Shown piece by piece: positions 50,816 to 59,026 of a stretch of DNA of 64,000 nucleotides. Each line of letters starts with the position of its first letter. The first letter of the stretch is position 1. The notes beneath the pieces were generated by a model, which was given only the letters and a program-made list of their open reading frames with translations, did not search any database and was not told the origin of the DNA. A program made the translations under genes and the position numbers. Source of the stretch: Rhynchopus euleeides (Eukaryota; Euglenozoa; Diplonemea; Diplonemida; Diplonemidae); the NCBI GenBank assembly GCA_963210315.1, contig OY723275.1, forward strand, positions 1,364,001 to 1,428,000, written 5' to 3'.

Positions 50816-52045
50816 ATGGCCGATGTCTTGGAGCCGTTCATCAGAGGGCTGACGAACCCACAGCAGTCCAATGAGGTGACGCTGTTTAACTTCGACGAGG
50901 CGGAGAAGCTGTCGAGCCCCAGATCCCTCGCGGCGGTGCGGTGCGAGGGCCTTGTGGTGAACGACCTGATGTCCCTGTCTCCGTCGAAGCTGCGCGGCTC
51001 AGCCAACTTCCAGTTGGCGCGGCAGCGCAAGTGGGATGAGCAGCGCGCACGCCACCTGGAAGACTGCAAGCGACGCTACCGCGCGCTGGAGCAGGAGGCG
51101 GGCCGGGTTCTCCGTGACCGCGAGAACAACAACATGGAGGAGGCCTTGCTGAAGCGCGAGCGACAGCAGAAGGTGAAGGAGGAGCGCATCTGCGAGGTGA
51201 AGGCGAAGCTGCTCGACAGGATGATCGACGAGCAGCTGCGCCTGCAGCAGGTGAAGACGAACGCCTCCTGCAGGGTGCAGGAGAAGGAGCGCATCGCAGA
51301 GACAAAGCGCCTCCAGATCAGCAAACGCCTCCGCGAGAGATCGGAGCAGAAGCTCCTGGCCTCCACCAAAAAGCGTGCCGGAGTGGAGCAGGCTGCACGG
51401 CAGGCATTGGAAGAGACGGAGCGCCGCCGCAAGGAGCGTGAGGAGGCGGCGCACCAGGCGCATGAGCGCATGCAAGAGGCACGCACACGGGAGGTGGAAG
51501 AGCGGAGGCAGCGTGCCACGGAGAAGAAGGAGCAGATCCAGGAGAAGCAGCAGCGGTGTGTGTCGGAGAAGCGCGCGCGTGTCGTGCGGCTCCTGGAGAA
51601 GCGGGAGGAGACGGAGCAGAAGCTGCAGGAGATCCTGAAGGGGCGTGAGGAGGGCCTGCAGCTGAAGGCGGAGAACATCGCCCTGAGGACGATGACCATC
51701 CAAGCGCATGTCAGCAGGCGGAAGGCCCAGGATGAGGTCAACAAGGAGCGGGCACAGCACCTCATAGATGAGAAGTGCAAACGTGCCGATCGGCTGGCAG
51801 CCATGCGCGATCGGATCAAGCTCAGCCAGGCTGCTATCGATATGCAGGATCGTGAGAAGCGGAAGGCGGTGGCCCAGTGGAAGACAGTGGCGGAGGTCAC
51901 AGGTGACTTTACAGTGCCTGAGTGGATGCGCGACCCTGCCTCGCCCGCACCCCCCTCCGCCACGAAGAAACCGGCGCTGATGTGTATCCGCGCCCCAGAG
52001 CGCGAATACCACGCCACGTGGATGTACAACAGCGAGTCGTCTTGA
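50816..52045 (+). CDS. Long coiled-coil protein, unknown function
   Basis: Single exon, 409 residues. A non-helical N-terminus of 70 residues (MADVLEPFIRGLTNPQ, VTLFNFDEAEKLSSP, VNDLMSLSPSKLRGSANFQLARQ) precedes an unbroken charged coiled coil from about 80 to 365 (ERQQKVKEERICEVKAKLLD, RQALEETERRRKEREEAAHQ, EKKEQIQEKQQRCVSEKRAR). The tail is VPEWMRDPASPAP. Such Arg/Glu/Gln-rich rods are typical of flagellar and basal-body structural proteins in protists. This is a hint from composition, not a family match. The start was chosen because the segment upstream lacks protein character. Confidence 0.75.
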   Translation: MADVLEPFIRGLTNPQQSNEVTLFNFDEAEKLSSPRSLAAVRCEGLVVNDLMSLSPSKLRGSANFQLARQRKWDEQRARHLEDCKRRYRALEQEAGRVLRDRENNNMEEALLKRERQQKVKEERICEVKAKLLDRMIDEQLRLQQVKTNASCRVQEKERIAETKRLQISKRLRERSEQKLLASTKKRAGVEQAARQALEETERRRKEREEAAHQAHERMQEARTREVEERRQRATEKKEQIQEKQQRCVSEKRARVVRLLEKREETEQKLQEILKGREEGLQLKAENIALRTMTIQAHVSRRKAQDEVNKERAQHLIDEKCKRADRLAAMRDRIKLSQAAIDMQDREKRKAVAQWKTVAEVTGDFTVPEWMRDPASPAPPSATKKPALMCIRAPEREYHATWMYNSESS

Positions 52046-52237
52046 CAGCAGCTGTGTCGCCCTTACACCAGCCCAATGCTAGCGCCCCTCCCCACCTGCC
52101 CTGCCCCCACACCCTTCTTCGCTGTGCGCTGTCTTGTCTCGGGTGTGTGTTGCGGTTGCAGTTGGAACTGTTTGCTCGCTCTTTTCCCGCTTTTCCCCAC
52201 CACCTGCCACCACCCCACTGCCTGCCAGGGCGGCACC

Positions 52238-52945
52238 ATGGAGCAGACCGTCTCGTCGCAGCAGCAGAACCGCACCCTGTGCCTCCCTCGGGAGCCCACC
52301 CGCCCTGCGAGCTCCTCCACCGCGCCGCGGCGTGCGGAGCGGGGCTCCCACGGGACACGCCCCTTTGCTGGGGAGTTGGATGTGCCTGGGAAGCGCGGGT
52401 TCGTCAATTCGAACAAATGCATTGCCACCAGCGTCACGGGGTGCACGCACTTCCTCCCGGGGACACGCAACGTGTTCGGGCTGAACTACCAGCAGACCCT
52501 CAAGACTGCGGAGCACGTGCGACGGTCACAGAAGGAGAACTACACCATGCTGAACAAGAGGGAGCTGCCCACGCGCCTCATCGACGCTTGGGGGAACATG
52601 AAGCGGCGTGACATGCTGACGACACAGGTCTGCGCAAATATGTACCTCCGCACGGCACACTCCGACAACGACATCGAGCTGCACTGCGGTATCGGCAAGC
52701 CCACAGGCGTCCCTGCCGTCAAGGAGGGGCGCCCCGTGGTGAAGCAGCACATGACTGAGCACAGGCCGCGTGTCGTCATGCCCCCGCGTGTGATGGGGCA
52801 CACGGGGCATCTCGGCAACTCACGCCACCATGTGGGTGTTGGGTACAACCGCATCCTCATGGACTTGCACCCGCAATATGCCCAGGCGAGGAACTACGTC
52901 ACGCATCAGTGCCTGGCTGACAAGGTTCCCGTTGTGCCCGCCTGA
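52238..52945 (+). CDS. Small conserved-looking protein with GHTGH motif (235 aa)
   Basis: Single exon; CTGCCTGCCAG ends nine bases before the ATG, a probable acceptor. After 40 disordered residues the sequence looks compact: GCTHFLPGTRNVFGLNYQQT, ENYTMLNKRELPTRLIDAWG, MLTTQVCANMYLRTAHSD, VMGHTGHLGNSRHHVGVGYN and LHPQYAQARNYVTHQC. The MGHTGHL element recalls the GYxGHxP motif seen in several ciliary microtubule-associated proteins. That link is weak and I do not claim the family. No membrane segments. Confidence 0.65.
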   Translation: MEQTVSSQQQNRTLCLPREPTRPASSSTAPRRAERGSHGTRPFAGELDVPGKRGFVNSNKCIATSVTGCTHFLPGTRNVFGLNYQQTLKTAEHVRRSQKENYTMLNKRELPTRLIDAWGNMKRRDMLTTQVCANMYLRTAHSDNDIELHCGIGKPTGVPAVKEGRPVVKQHMTEHRPRVVMPPRVMGHTGHLGNSRHHVGVGYNRILMDLHPQYAQARNYVTHQCLADKVPVVPA

Positions 52946-53184
52946 TTGCCTGATTGCCTCCTGCCGCCATCCTGGAGAGGCGCTCTTGGTTCTCCACACA
53001 GCAACATCACAACACATCCTGTTGAAAACGAGGCTCTGGTGCTGTGGTGTTGCAGAGCAACCCCCACGCGCAGTATTGGAATATAAGAAGAGGCTCACTT
53101 CAGACCCCCTCTTGCCCGCTGCCCTTGATTGGGTACACTGGTGTTGCCTGCCAGGAGGTGTGGGGGGGGGGGGGCGGCAAAGTC
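52946..53184. other. Spacer before the foldback element
   Basis: Presumed 3' UTR with a G run (53159-53174). Nothing else seen. Confidence 0.4.
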
Positions 53185-53259
53185 CACGGTGGGATCTTGT
53201 AAATTTTACATGTATAACTACAAGTATAATACATGTATTACCGTAAACGGAAAAAGGGT

Positions 53260-53959
53260 GGACCGTAAAAATGTTCCAAGTTCCCAAAAAAAGGCCAAAC
53301 GTTCCATCTTTTTTACGGTCCACTATTTATTGGGACTGAATATGGAACGGACAATGCGACTTTCGCCCGCGGGCTGGTGGGTTGCGGCCTCCATGCCGCA
53401 GACTTCCACGTAGGCCTCCCGACCTCCCAGCTTTGGACCCTCCCTCCACCACCGCAACCAACACCAGCAAGAGAAGCAAGGCCTCCCTGCGTGCGGAAAG
53501 GGCACGATCACCACCACTCACCTCGAGAAGTGTAGTACCATGCAAGGAGCGTTCCGGTAGAAGTAAAAATAGAACCTGCTGCGCTCGCCCACATAAGCAG
53601 CCACAGTACGGCAGGGCGCGCAGACAGAAGCTGAGACGACCGGGCTCCCTCCAGATGTAAATTCGTGAATCAGTGCCCGGAAAATTCAGGGAAATCGTAC
53701 TCCTTTAGTGTAGTACACCCTGCAGTAACTGTGGGAGAACAGTTCCGGACGATGGTGAGCGCGCACTATGTGTTGAGGCCCTGTGGTGTTGATCCTGAAG
53801 CTTCAGTCGTACGATTTCCTTGGTTCCTTCGCGACTTCGTCGCTCGGAACTCGTAAAAAAACTGCCAAGTCCACTATCCCAACCGTAAAATAGGTGGACC
53901 GTAAAAATGTTCCAAGTTCCGGAAAAATCCTATTTGTTCCATCTTTTTTACGGTCCACC
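53260..53959. repeat. Pair of GTGGACCGTAAAAATG hairpins bracketing 570 bases
   Basis: Each hairpin begins GTGGACCGTAAAAATGTTCC and ends CCATCTTTTTTACGGTCCAC. They lie at 53260-53325 and 53892-53959 in the same orientation. Either two solo copies of one small element or the two ends of an element of about 700 bases; the bracketed stretch includes the AAGCTTCAG repeat. Confidence 0.65.
53777..53853 (+). repeat. Dispersed AAGCTTCAG repeat, copy 3
   Basis: GGCCCTGTGGTGTTGATCCT, then GAAGCTTCAGTCGTACGATT, then CCTTCGCGACTTCGTCGCTC. Same block order as the copy at 6769. Confidence 0.65.
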
Positions 53960-54006
53960 TATAGTACGGTTCACCTTTATTACGGTCCACAATATTTCCT
54001 TTTACG

Positions 54007-54236
54007 GTATACATGTATAATACTTGCATGTCAACTATTATACATGTATAATACATGTATATGCCTGAAATATACATGTAAAATACATGTATATCAAGTA
54101 AAAATACATGTATAATAGTTGACATGCAAGTATTATACTTGTATTTTTACTTGATATACATGTATTTTACATGTATATTTCAGGCATATACATGTATTAT
54201 ACATGTATAATAGTTGACATGCAAGTATTATACATG
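54007..54236. repeat. Long AT-rich foldback (TACATGTA arms)
   Basis: Two arms of about 100 bases, near-perfect inverses, built of TACATGTATAATA, CATGTCAACTATTATAC and ATATGCCTGAAATATACATG. They meet near 54120-54140. It forms the centre of the foldback element and would make a stable cruciform or RNA hairpin. Confidence 0.8.
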
Positions 54237-55010
54237 TATAATACATGTACCGTCACTCAAGTAATGTTGGTGGGGTAATAACCCACCAACTTCTTCCAGA
54301 ACCCCCAAATCCACCAAATTAGTACCCCACCAACATATTTACCCCACCAACAAATCTACCCCACCAATTTATTACCCCAATGCGCATCGCTGACTACCGT
54401 TTTCGTGGCGAACGCCTAAGGGGCCCGGCTGATGGCTACGTTTTCCAGAAAATGCATACGGCGTACGCGTGGGCGTGCGGCGCCTGCAAACGGCAGTCTA
54501 TGTAGTACAAGAGACGGCCATGTCCGCACACCAAATCGGTCGTCAACCTCAGCAGCCTTCGAGCCTTCGAGTAGGTAATCGTACCTTTTGCACTTGTGCG
54601 CGAAGGAACCGTCTGTGAAAGGCAAGAGCAAAGGCCAGGGCTCAGCCTACTGGGTGGCCTACTGTGTGCTGAGAGACCTGGAATACCAGCCGTACGCAAT
54701 TTCTGCGTACGCGTACGCAGCGCGGTTTCAGAAAGTGCGGACGGCGTACGCACATGCGTACGCGCAGTCGGGGTGGGTGGGCAGGGGGCTCCAAATCCCA
54801 GGTGCCAGAAAAAATCGCCAAGTACAATGCGCCCCAGGGGTAATTATGTTGGTGGGGTAATAACCCACCAACTTTTTTCAGAGCCCCAAATCCACCAAAT
54901 TAGTACCCCACCAACATATTTACCCCACCAATATATTACCCCACCAACAAAACTTGAGTGACGGTATATACTTGTAGTTATACATGTAAAATTTACAAGA
55001 TCCCACCGTG

Positions 55011-55780
55011 TCGCTCTCTTCCGAGACCGCCCTGCCCCGCCCCCTTCCAACCCCTTGCCCCCCCCCCCCCCCCCCGCGCCGAGACCTCTCGCTGCCTCAT
55101 CCGGTGCGCAGGCCTGACGTCTCTTTCCAGGGAGTCGCCTTTGTTCTTCGAAACGCGTGCACCGTTTCCTCCCCCTTCCCACCACATCCAGCCGCTGTGT
55201 GCTTTCTGCTCTCTCGCGGAAATGCTCTCCCTTCATATCCGTGACAGCCCGTGCTGCAGTCTGATGGGGACGGGGTGGTGTGGGGTGAGGTGTGTGTAGG
55301 GCCTTCACTTTCTCGGGTGCAGAAAGAGATGTGCGAGCTTGACAAATGACAATCTAAAGCGCCACAACGTGACAAGAGCTTTCGGGCTGCACAATTTTGC
55401 ACAGAGAAAGGCGATACTTTCTCAACACTGCCCTTGCCCCTCGTCTTTTTCACCTGCAGGCCTGCATACGGTGTATTTCAAGTAGCAACTCGGGTCCCTT
55501 CATATGGCTTATGCCTGGCGAGGAGTTTCTCCACCCAGCACGCACTGTGTTGTGAAAAATGGTGGTGAGTTATCTGCCCCCCCCACACACACCCACACCC
55601 CCTCCCTCCCTCCCTCCCACCCCCTCTCACCCGCTGCACTGCAAACACACTACCAGCACTCCCCCGGCCCGCCCTTTCCGGCAGAACTTGTTGGGCGGGG
55701 GTTTGCTGGTTCCACCCCACCCCACCCCCTCCTCCCCCTCCCCCCTCTCCCTCTCCGTCGGGAGGACGTAGGTATTCTCG
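55011..55780. other. Intergenic spacer
   Basis: C runs (55057-55075) and CT-rich stretches (55586-55625, 55716-55757) with GGACGTAG ending at 55770 as possible acceptor. No gene supported. Confidence 0.45.
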
Positions 55781-57271
55781 ATGGCGGGGGTCACGTCGAC
55801 ACCGATGGAGTACCTCGATACAACCCTGACGCGATCGCAACGCTCCAACACCGGGGCGAGCAGCGAGTCGTTTGGGGTCGGTTCGCAGCAGTCTTTCCAG
55901 AGCACCGCGGTGGGGCTGCAATACCTCCCCGAGCCTGTCGCCCTCAAGCCTGTGACCCTGCAGCCCGCCCTTGCTGAGAAGTTCGGGAGAGTGGGAGAGA
56001 TGTTCACATCGCGGTTTGTCTACCGCATCACGAAGAAGGGGCATCGCCACCGGAGGGTCATCCTGATCAACCGCCACGACATATTCCTCGTGGATCCGGA
56101 AGGGCTTGTCCGCCACAAGATACCTCTGGAGGACATCACCCGCGGATGGGTCTGCATGGAGAGCGACGAGGTGGTCCTCGAGGTCCGCGACCCGCAGACC
56201 AACCCATCACTCTACTTCGAGGATATCGAACACCTCGCGGCGAATGAGGGGATGCCTCGTGTGGCTGACTGCCTCTTTGCCCTCGCCTCCGTAAAGCTCC
56301 CCGTCCTCCGCACACGAACCCGGGAGGAGCTGCGTGGGAAGGCGACCTTCAAGAAGGGGGAAGGATATGTGTCTGCCCGGGAGCAGCTCTCGAAGGCCTA
56401 CCCGCATAAGACGTTTGCCCCGTCGGTTGACTCCGACAGCGGGGTGTCGATCGATGTGGATTACAACCTGGAGGCGATGAAGCGGCGCATGAACTACCTC
56501 GCGGAGGAGAACGAAAGGCTGCGGACAGAGGTTGCCGTCGCATCGTCAGCGAGGGGGGAACCCTCGAGCCCTTCAAACTACTTCGACAGGTCACGCGCCT
56601 CCGCGGTGCACATCCCGCGCATCCACGTCTGCAGAGACGGGGCCACCTCTCCGCATGCCTCCCCAAACCAACCCATGGAGTCACCATCCCGCCGCGCCGT
56701 GCGTGAGCTGCAGGAAACTGCCACATCGATGGCACCCTCCCCCCGCTTCATCATGCTCCCTCTGGGTGATGTGAATGTCGCGCCTGCTGCTGCTGCTGGG
56801 AGTGTGTCACCCGTGTCTCCTTCGTCCCCTGCGGTGTCGCCGCGGCCTTCGTCGGAGGGTGTTGGGGGAGGAGGAGGAGGAGGGAACGTTGCGCTGGAGC
56901 AGGCGAACCTGCAGTTGGAGGCAGAGGAGAGGTCTTTGAAGGCGGAGCTGAAGCAGCTCCGGAAGGAGCGCCCCTCGCAGCAGAGGCTTGCGATGCGGCA
57001 GGAGGTGGATGCGATCCGCGCGAGCATGCAGGGCATGATTGCGACGGTGGAGGGGTGCCAGAGGCGCAACGCCGAGATGGCGTGCACCCTGCTCTCCGCC
57101 ATCGTGGAAACCCCGCAGGTCAGCGGGTCCCCCAGGGGCAAGCCCTTCAAACCCTTGGGTGGGGTTGGGGGCAAGCCGTTGAGCGCCACGCGGAATATCA
57201 GCACCCCGTCACCCCAGGGTGGAAGGTCAGCTGCCACACAGCTTGTCCAGGAGGCGTTAGATAGGATGTGA
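55781..57271 (+). CDS. PH-like / coiled-coil protein (496 aa)
   Basis: Single exon. Residues about 70-180 look like a PH-superfamily (myosin-I TH1-like) module: YRITKKGHRHRRVILINRHD, IFLVDPEGLVRHKIPLEDIT, then ESDEVVLEVRDPQTNPSLYF. That is the R-rich strand, the LxNxxDIxLVDP turn and the IPLEDI strand typical of lipid- or protein-binding TH1/PH folds. A helix LEAMKRRMNYLAEENERLRT (about 230-249) and a second coiled coil (about 366-400, ALEQANLQLEAEERSLKAEL) flank a Ser/Pro-rich linker with a poly-Gly run. A membrane-cytoskeleton adaptor is plausible. The family is not certain. Confidence 0.78.
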   Translation: MAGVTSTPMEYLDTTLTRSQRSNTGASSESFGVGSQQSFQSTAVGLQYLPEPVALKPVTLQPALAEKFGRVGEMFTSRFVYRITKKGHRHRRVILINRHDIFLVDPEGLVRHKIPLEDITRGWVCMESDEVVLEVRDPQTNPSLYFEDIEHLAANEGMPRVADCLFALASVKLPVLRTRTREELRGKATFKKGEGYVSAREQLSKAYPHKTFAPSVDSDSGVSIDVDYNLEAMKRRMNYLAEENERLRTEVAVASSARGEPSSPSNYFDRSRASAVHIPRIHVCRDGATSPHASPNQPMESPSRRAVRELQETATSMAPSPRFIMLPLGDVNVAPAAAAGSVSPVSPSSPAVSPRPSSEGVGGGGGGGNVALEQANLQLEAEERSLKAELKQLRKERPSQQRLAMRQEVDAIRASMQGMIATVEGCQRRNAEMACTLLSAIVETPQVSGSPRGKPFKPLGGVGGKPLSATRNISTPSPQGGRSAATQLVQEALDRM

Positions 57272-58234
57272 TGTGACGCGTGCCGTTTCGGTGGCATTTC
57301 AGTGGGTGGGGTGGGGGGAAAGGCTTTGCGAATGTCTCATATAAATTGTGCCACTGTGATACCCTATATATTGGGGTTGCTCTTTCTGCTGTCTGTTGAA
57401 GAAATGGGGCTCGGGGAACAGCTGCCCTTCTGCACTGTGTGGAGGGGGGGGGGGGGGGCTCCCCGGCAGGGCTGTCATAAACGTGGGACCCCCCCCGCGT
57501 TGAGCGTTTAAAACGTTGACGTTTAAACGCGTTTTAAACGTCTCAACGTTTAGCTCAACGTGGCCTTCACTTGTGGTTTATGTGCCTCTGCATCAGATGT
57601 GAGTGAATCTCTAGGAGAGCAAGGTGCTGCTTCACACGGACCCCCGTGAACTCGTGATTGCAGAACAATCACCGCACGCGGGGGTTTGTGGGGTCTTCCC
57701 GGACAATCACGACAGATGTCCACACACCCTCGAATATTGCAGTCTTACTCCTAGTGGTTCTGTGTGTTGATATCACTCTCTGCTTGCGGTGGTGAGTGGC
57801 AAACCAGTGAAAGTGAAGGGTCTGGGGGGGGGGGGGGTCCCACGTTTAACGTTTAAAACGTTGAACGTTGAAAACGTTTACAACGTTTAGCGCAGCCCTG
57901 GCTCCCCGGGGGGGCGGGATGTGTTGTTACAGCATGGGGGTGGGGGGGGTGCACCGCCACCCATAATCTGCCTAGATAGATGAGACGGCACCGCCATGCC
58001 ACCCTCCCTTCCTCCCCCCGTCCTACACCTCCGCCCCCACCCCCCTCACCCACGCTTGTTGCCACCGCACGCCACCTCCACGATGCCCTCCTCTGCCTCC
58101 ACCAGCGGTCGGCGCACGCCGTCTCGGTGAGACCAGCCTGTCCCTCGGCCCCCTCTCCGCCCTTCACCCTTCACCATCATCACCAGGCCTACCAATCTGC
58201 CCCTGCTGCCCTCCTGCCGCCCTTTGTTTTCACA
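57272..58234. other. Intergenic region with a small hAT-type element
   Basis: Holds the element 57467-57900, G runs and, towards the right, a CT-rich tract ending CACCATCATCACCAG (58186), a likely acceptor about 50 nt before the methyltransferase start. No gene supported. Confidence 0.5.
57467..57900. mobile_element. hAT-type MITE of AACGTT repeats, 434 bp
   Basis: Ends CAGGGCTG and CAGCCCTG are exact inverses. GCTCCCCGG is repeated on both sides (57458-57466, 57901-57909; 8 bp plus one matching base). The subterminal zones are palindromic AACGTTTAAAACGTT-type repeats in inverted order, with GTGGGACCCCCC/GGGGGGTCCCAC inside. No coding capacity. The CAGGGCTG start is the same as that of the element at 9152, suggesting a shared transposase. 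Confidence 0.85.
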
Positions 58235-59026
58235 ATGCCGGGCGAGAGAGGTGTCCCTCTTGTCTGGGAGAGGAAGTTTAAGACTGAATGGAAGGACCTG
58301 GGCACGACTGGGGGGACGCTGTGGGATGCCGGCTTCCGCATGGCAGACTTCCTCGAATCGACGGGCATCATCGCCGGCCTGACCGGCGGGGCAGCGGAGG
58401 CAGCGGGCGCAGCACGCCCCCGCATCCTGGAGCTGGGGAGTGGCTGCGGCTGGCTTGGCATCTGCATGGCCCTCAACAACAGGCACGCAGATGTGGTGCT
58501 GACAGACCAGGAGGCAGAGGGCCAGCTGGAGTGGACACAGCACAACATCGACCTGAGCGGCGTGTGTGGCAACGGTCATGCCAACTGCAGTGCCCTGCCT
58601 CTGGACTGGGTCACGGGCAACCCTGCGGTGGAGGGGCACGAGTATGCCCTGTTCATCGGGTCGGATCTGGTGTATAACGAGGCAGGCGTGGATCTCCTGC
58701 CTGCCCTGCTGCGCCGCCTGTTTGCCCGGTCCCCGAAGGCGAAGTTTTTCTACGCCCACACCCGCTACCGCTATGAGGACTCCGACATGTGCTTCTACCG
58801 CAACCTCAGGGAGCAGGGCCTGTGCGTGCGGGAGTGCTGGGCGCACGGGGCTGCGTCGCCGCCCCCGTCCCCCCGCCCCATGGAGGAGGTCTTCCCGGAG
58901 AAGCGGATTGCAATCCTCGAGATCCAGCTGCAGGCAGGGGGGGAGGGGGTGGAGGAGGGGGTGCTCCCGTACCGCCGGGCGTCGCATTCGCCGACGGACT
59001 GCGTCGTGTTCGGCGATAGTGACTAG
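58235..59026 (+). CDS. METTL21-type (Methyltransf_16) protein methyltransferase
   Basis: Single exon, 263 residues. Seven-beta-strand SAM-dependent fold: GGTLWDAGFRMADFLES (typical TGxxLWxA start), motif I ILELGSGCGWLGICMA (about 66-81), acidic loop VVLTDQE, LPLDWV, and LFIGSDLVYNEAGVDLLPALL, the Asp-xx-Tyr region of lysine methyltransferases of this group. It probably methylates a lysine of a chaperone or translation factor; the target cannot be told. The C-terminal tail after IAILEIQLQ is Gly-rich and extra. Last recognisable gene of the + strand block. Confidence 0.9.
   Translation: MPGERGVPLVWERKFKTEWKDLGTTGGTLWDAGFRMADFLESTGIIAGLTGGAAEAAGAARPRILELGSGCGWLGICMALNNRHADVVLTDQEAEGQLEWTQHNIDLSGVCGNGHANCSALPLDWVTGNPAVEGHEYALFIGSDLVYNEAGVDLLPALLRRLFARSPKAKFFYAHTRYRYEDSDMCFYRNLREQGLCVRECWAHGAASPPPSPRPMEEVFPEKRIAILEIQLQAGGEGVEEGVLPYRRASHSPTDCVVFGDSD

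Larger units (their letters stand above)
53185..55010. mobile_element. CACG-ended foldback transposon with perfect 44-bp ends, internally nested, 1.8 kb
   Basis: The first 44 bases (CACGGTGGGATCTTGTAAAT onward to ACAAGTATA) are the exact inverse of the last 44. TC lies outside both ends, an apparent 2-bp target duplication. Inside, from the outside in, are two hairpins with GTGGACCGTAAAAATGTTCC ends (53260-53325, 53892-53959), a long TACATGTA foldback (about 54007-54236) and two direct copies of a CCCACCAAC-rich block (about 54267-54377 and 54850-54950). One copy of the AAGCTTCAG repeat (53777) is also present. No protein is encoded. The core 54378-54846 contains GCGTACGC repeats. Confidence 0.8.

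Noticed and set aside
53185-55010. Transib/RAG-type element because of the CACGGTG terminus
   Set aside because: Transib makes 5-bp GC-rich duplications; here AAGTC and TCGCT flank the ends and do not match, and no core transposase is present.
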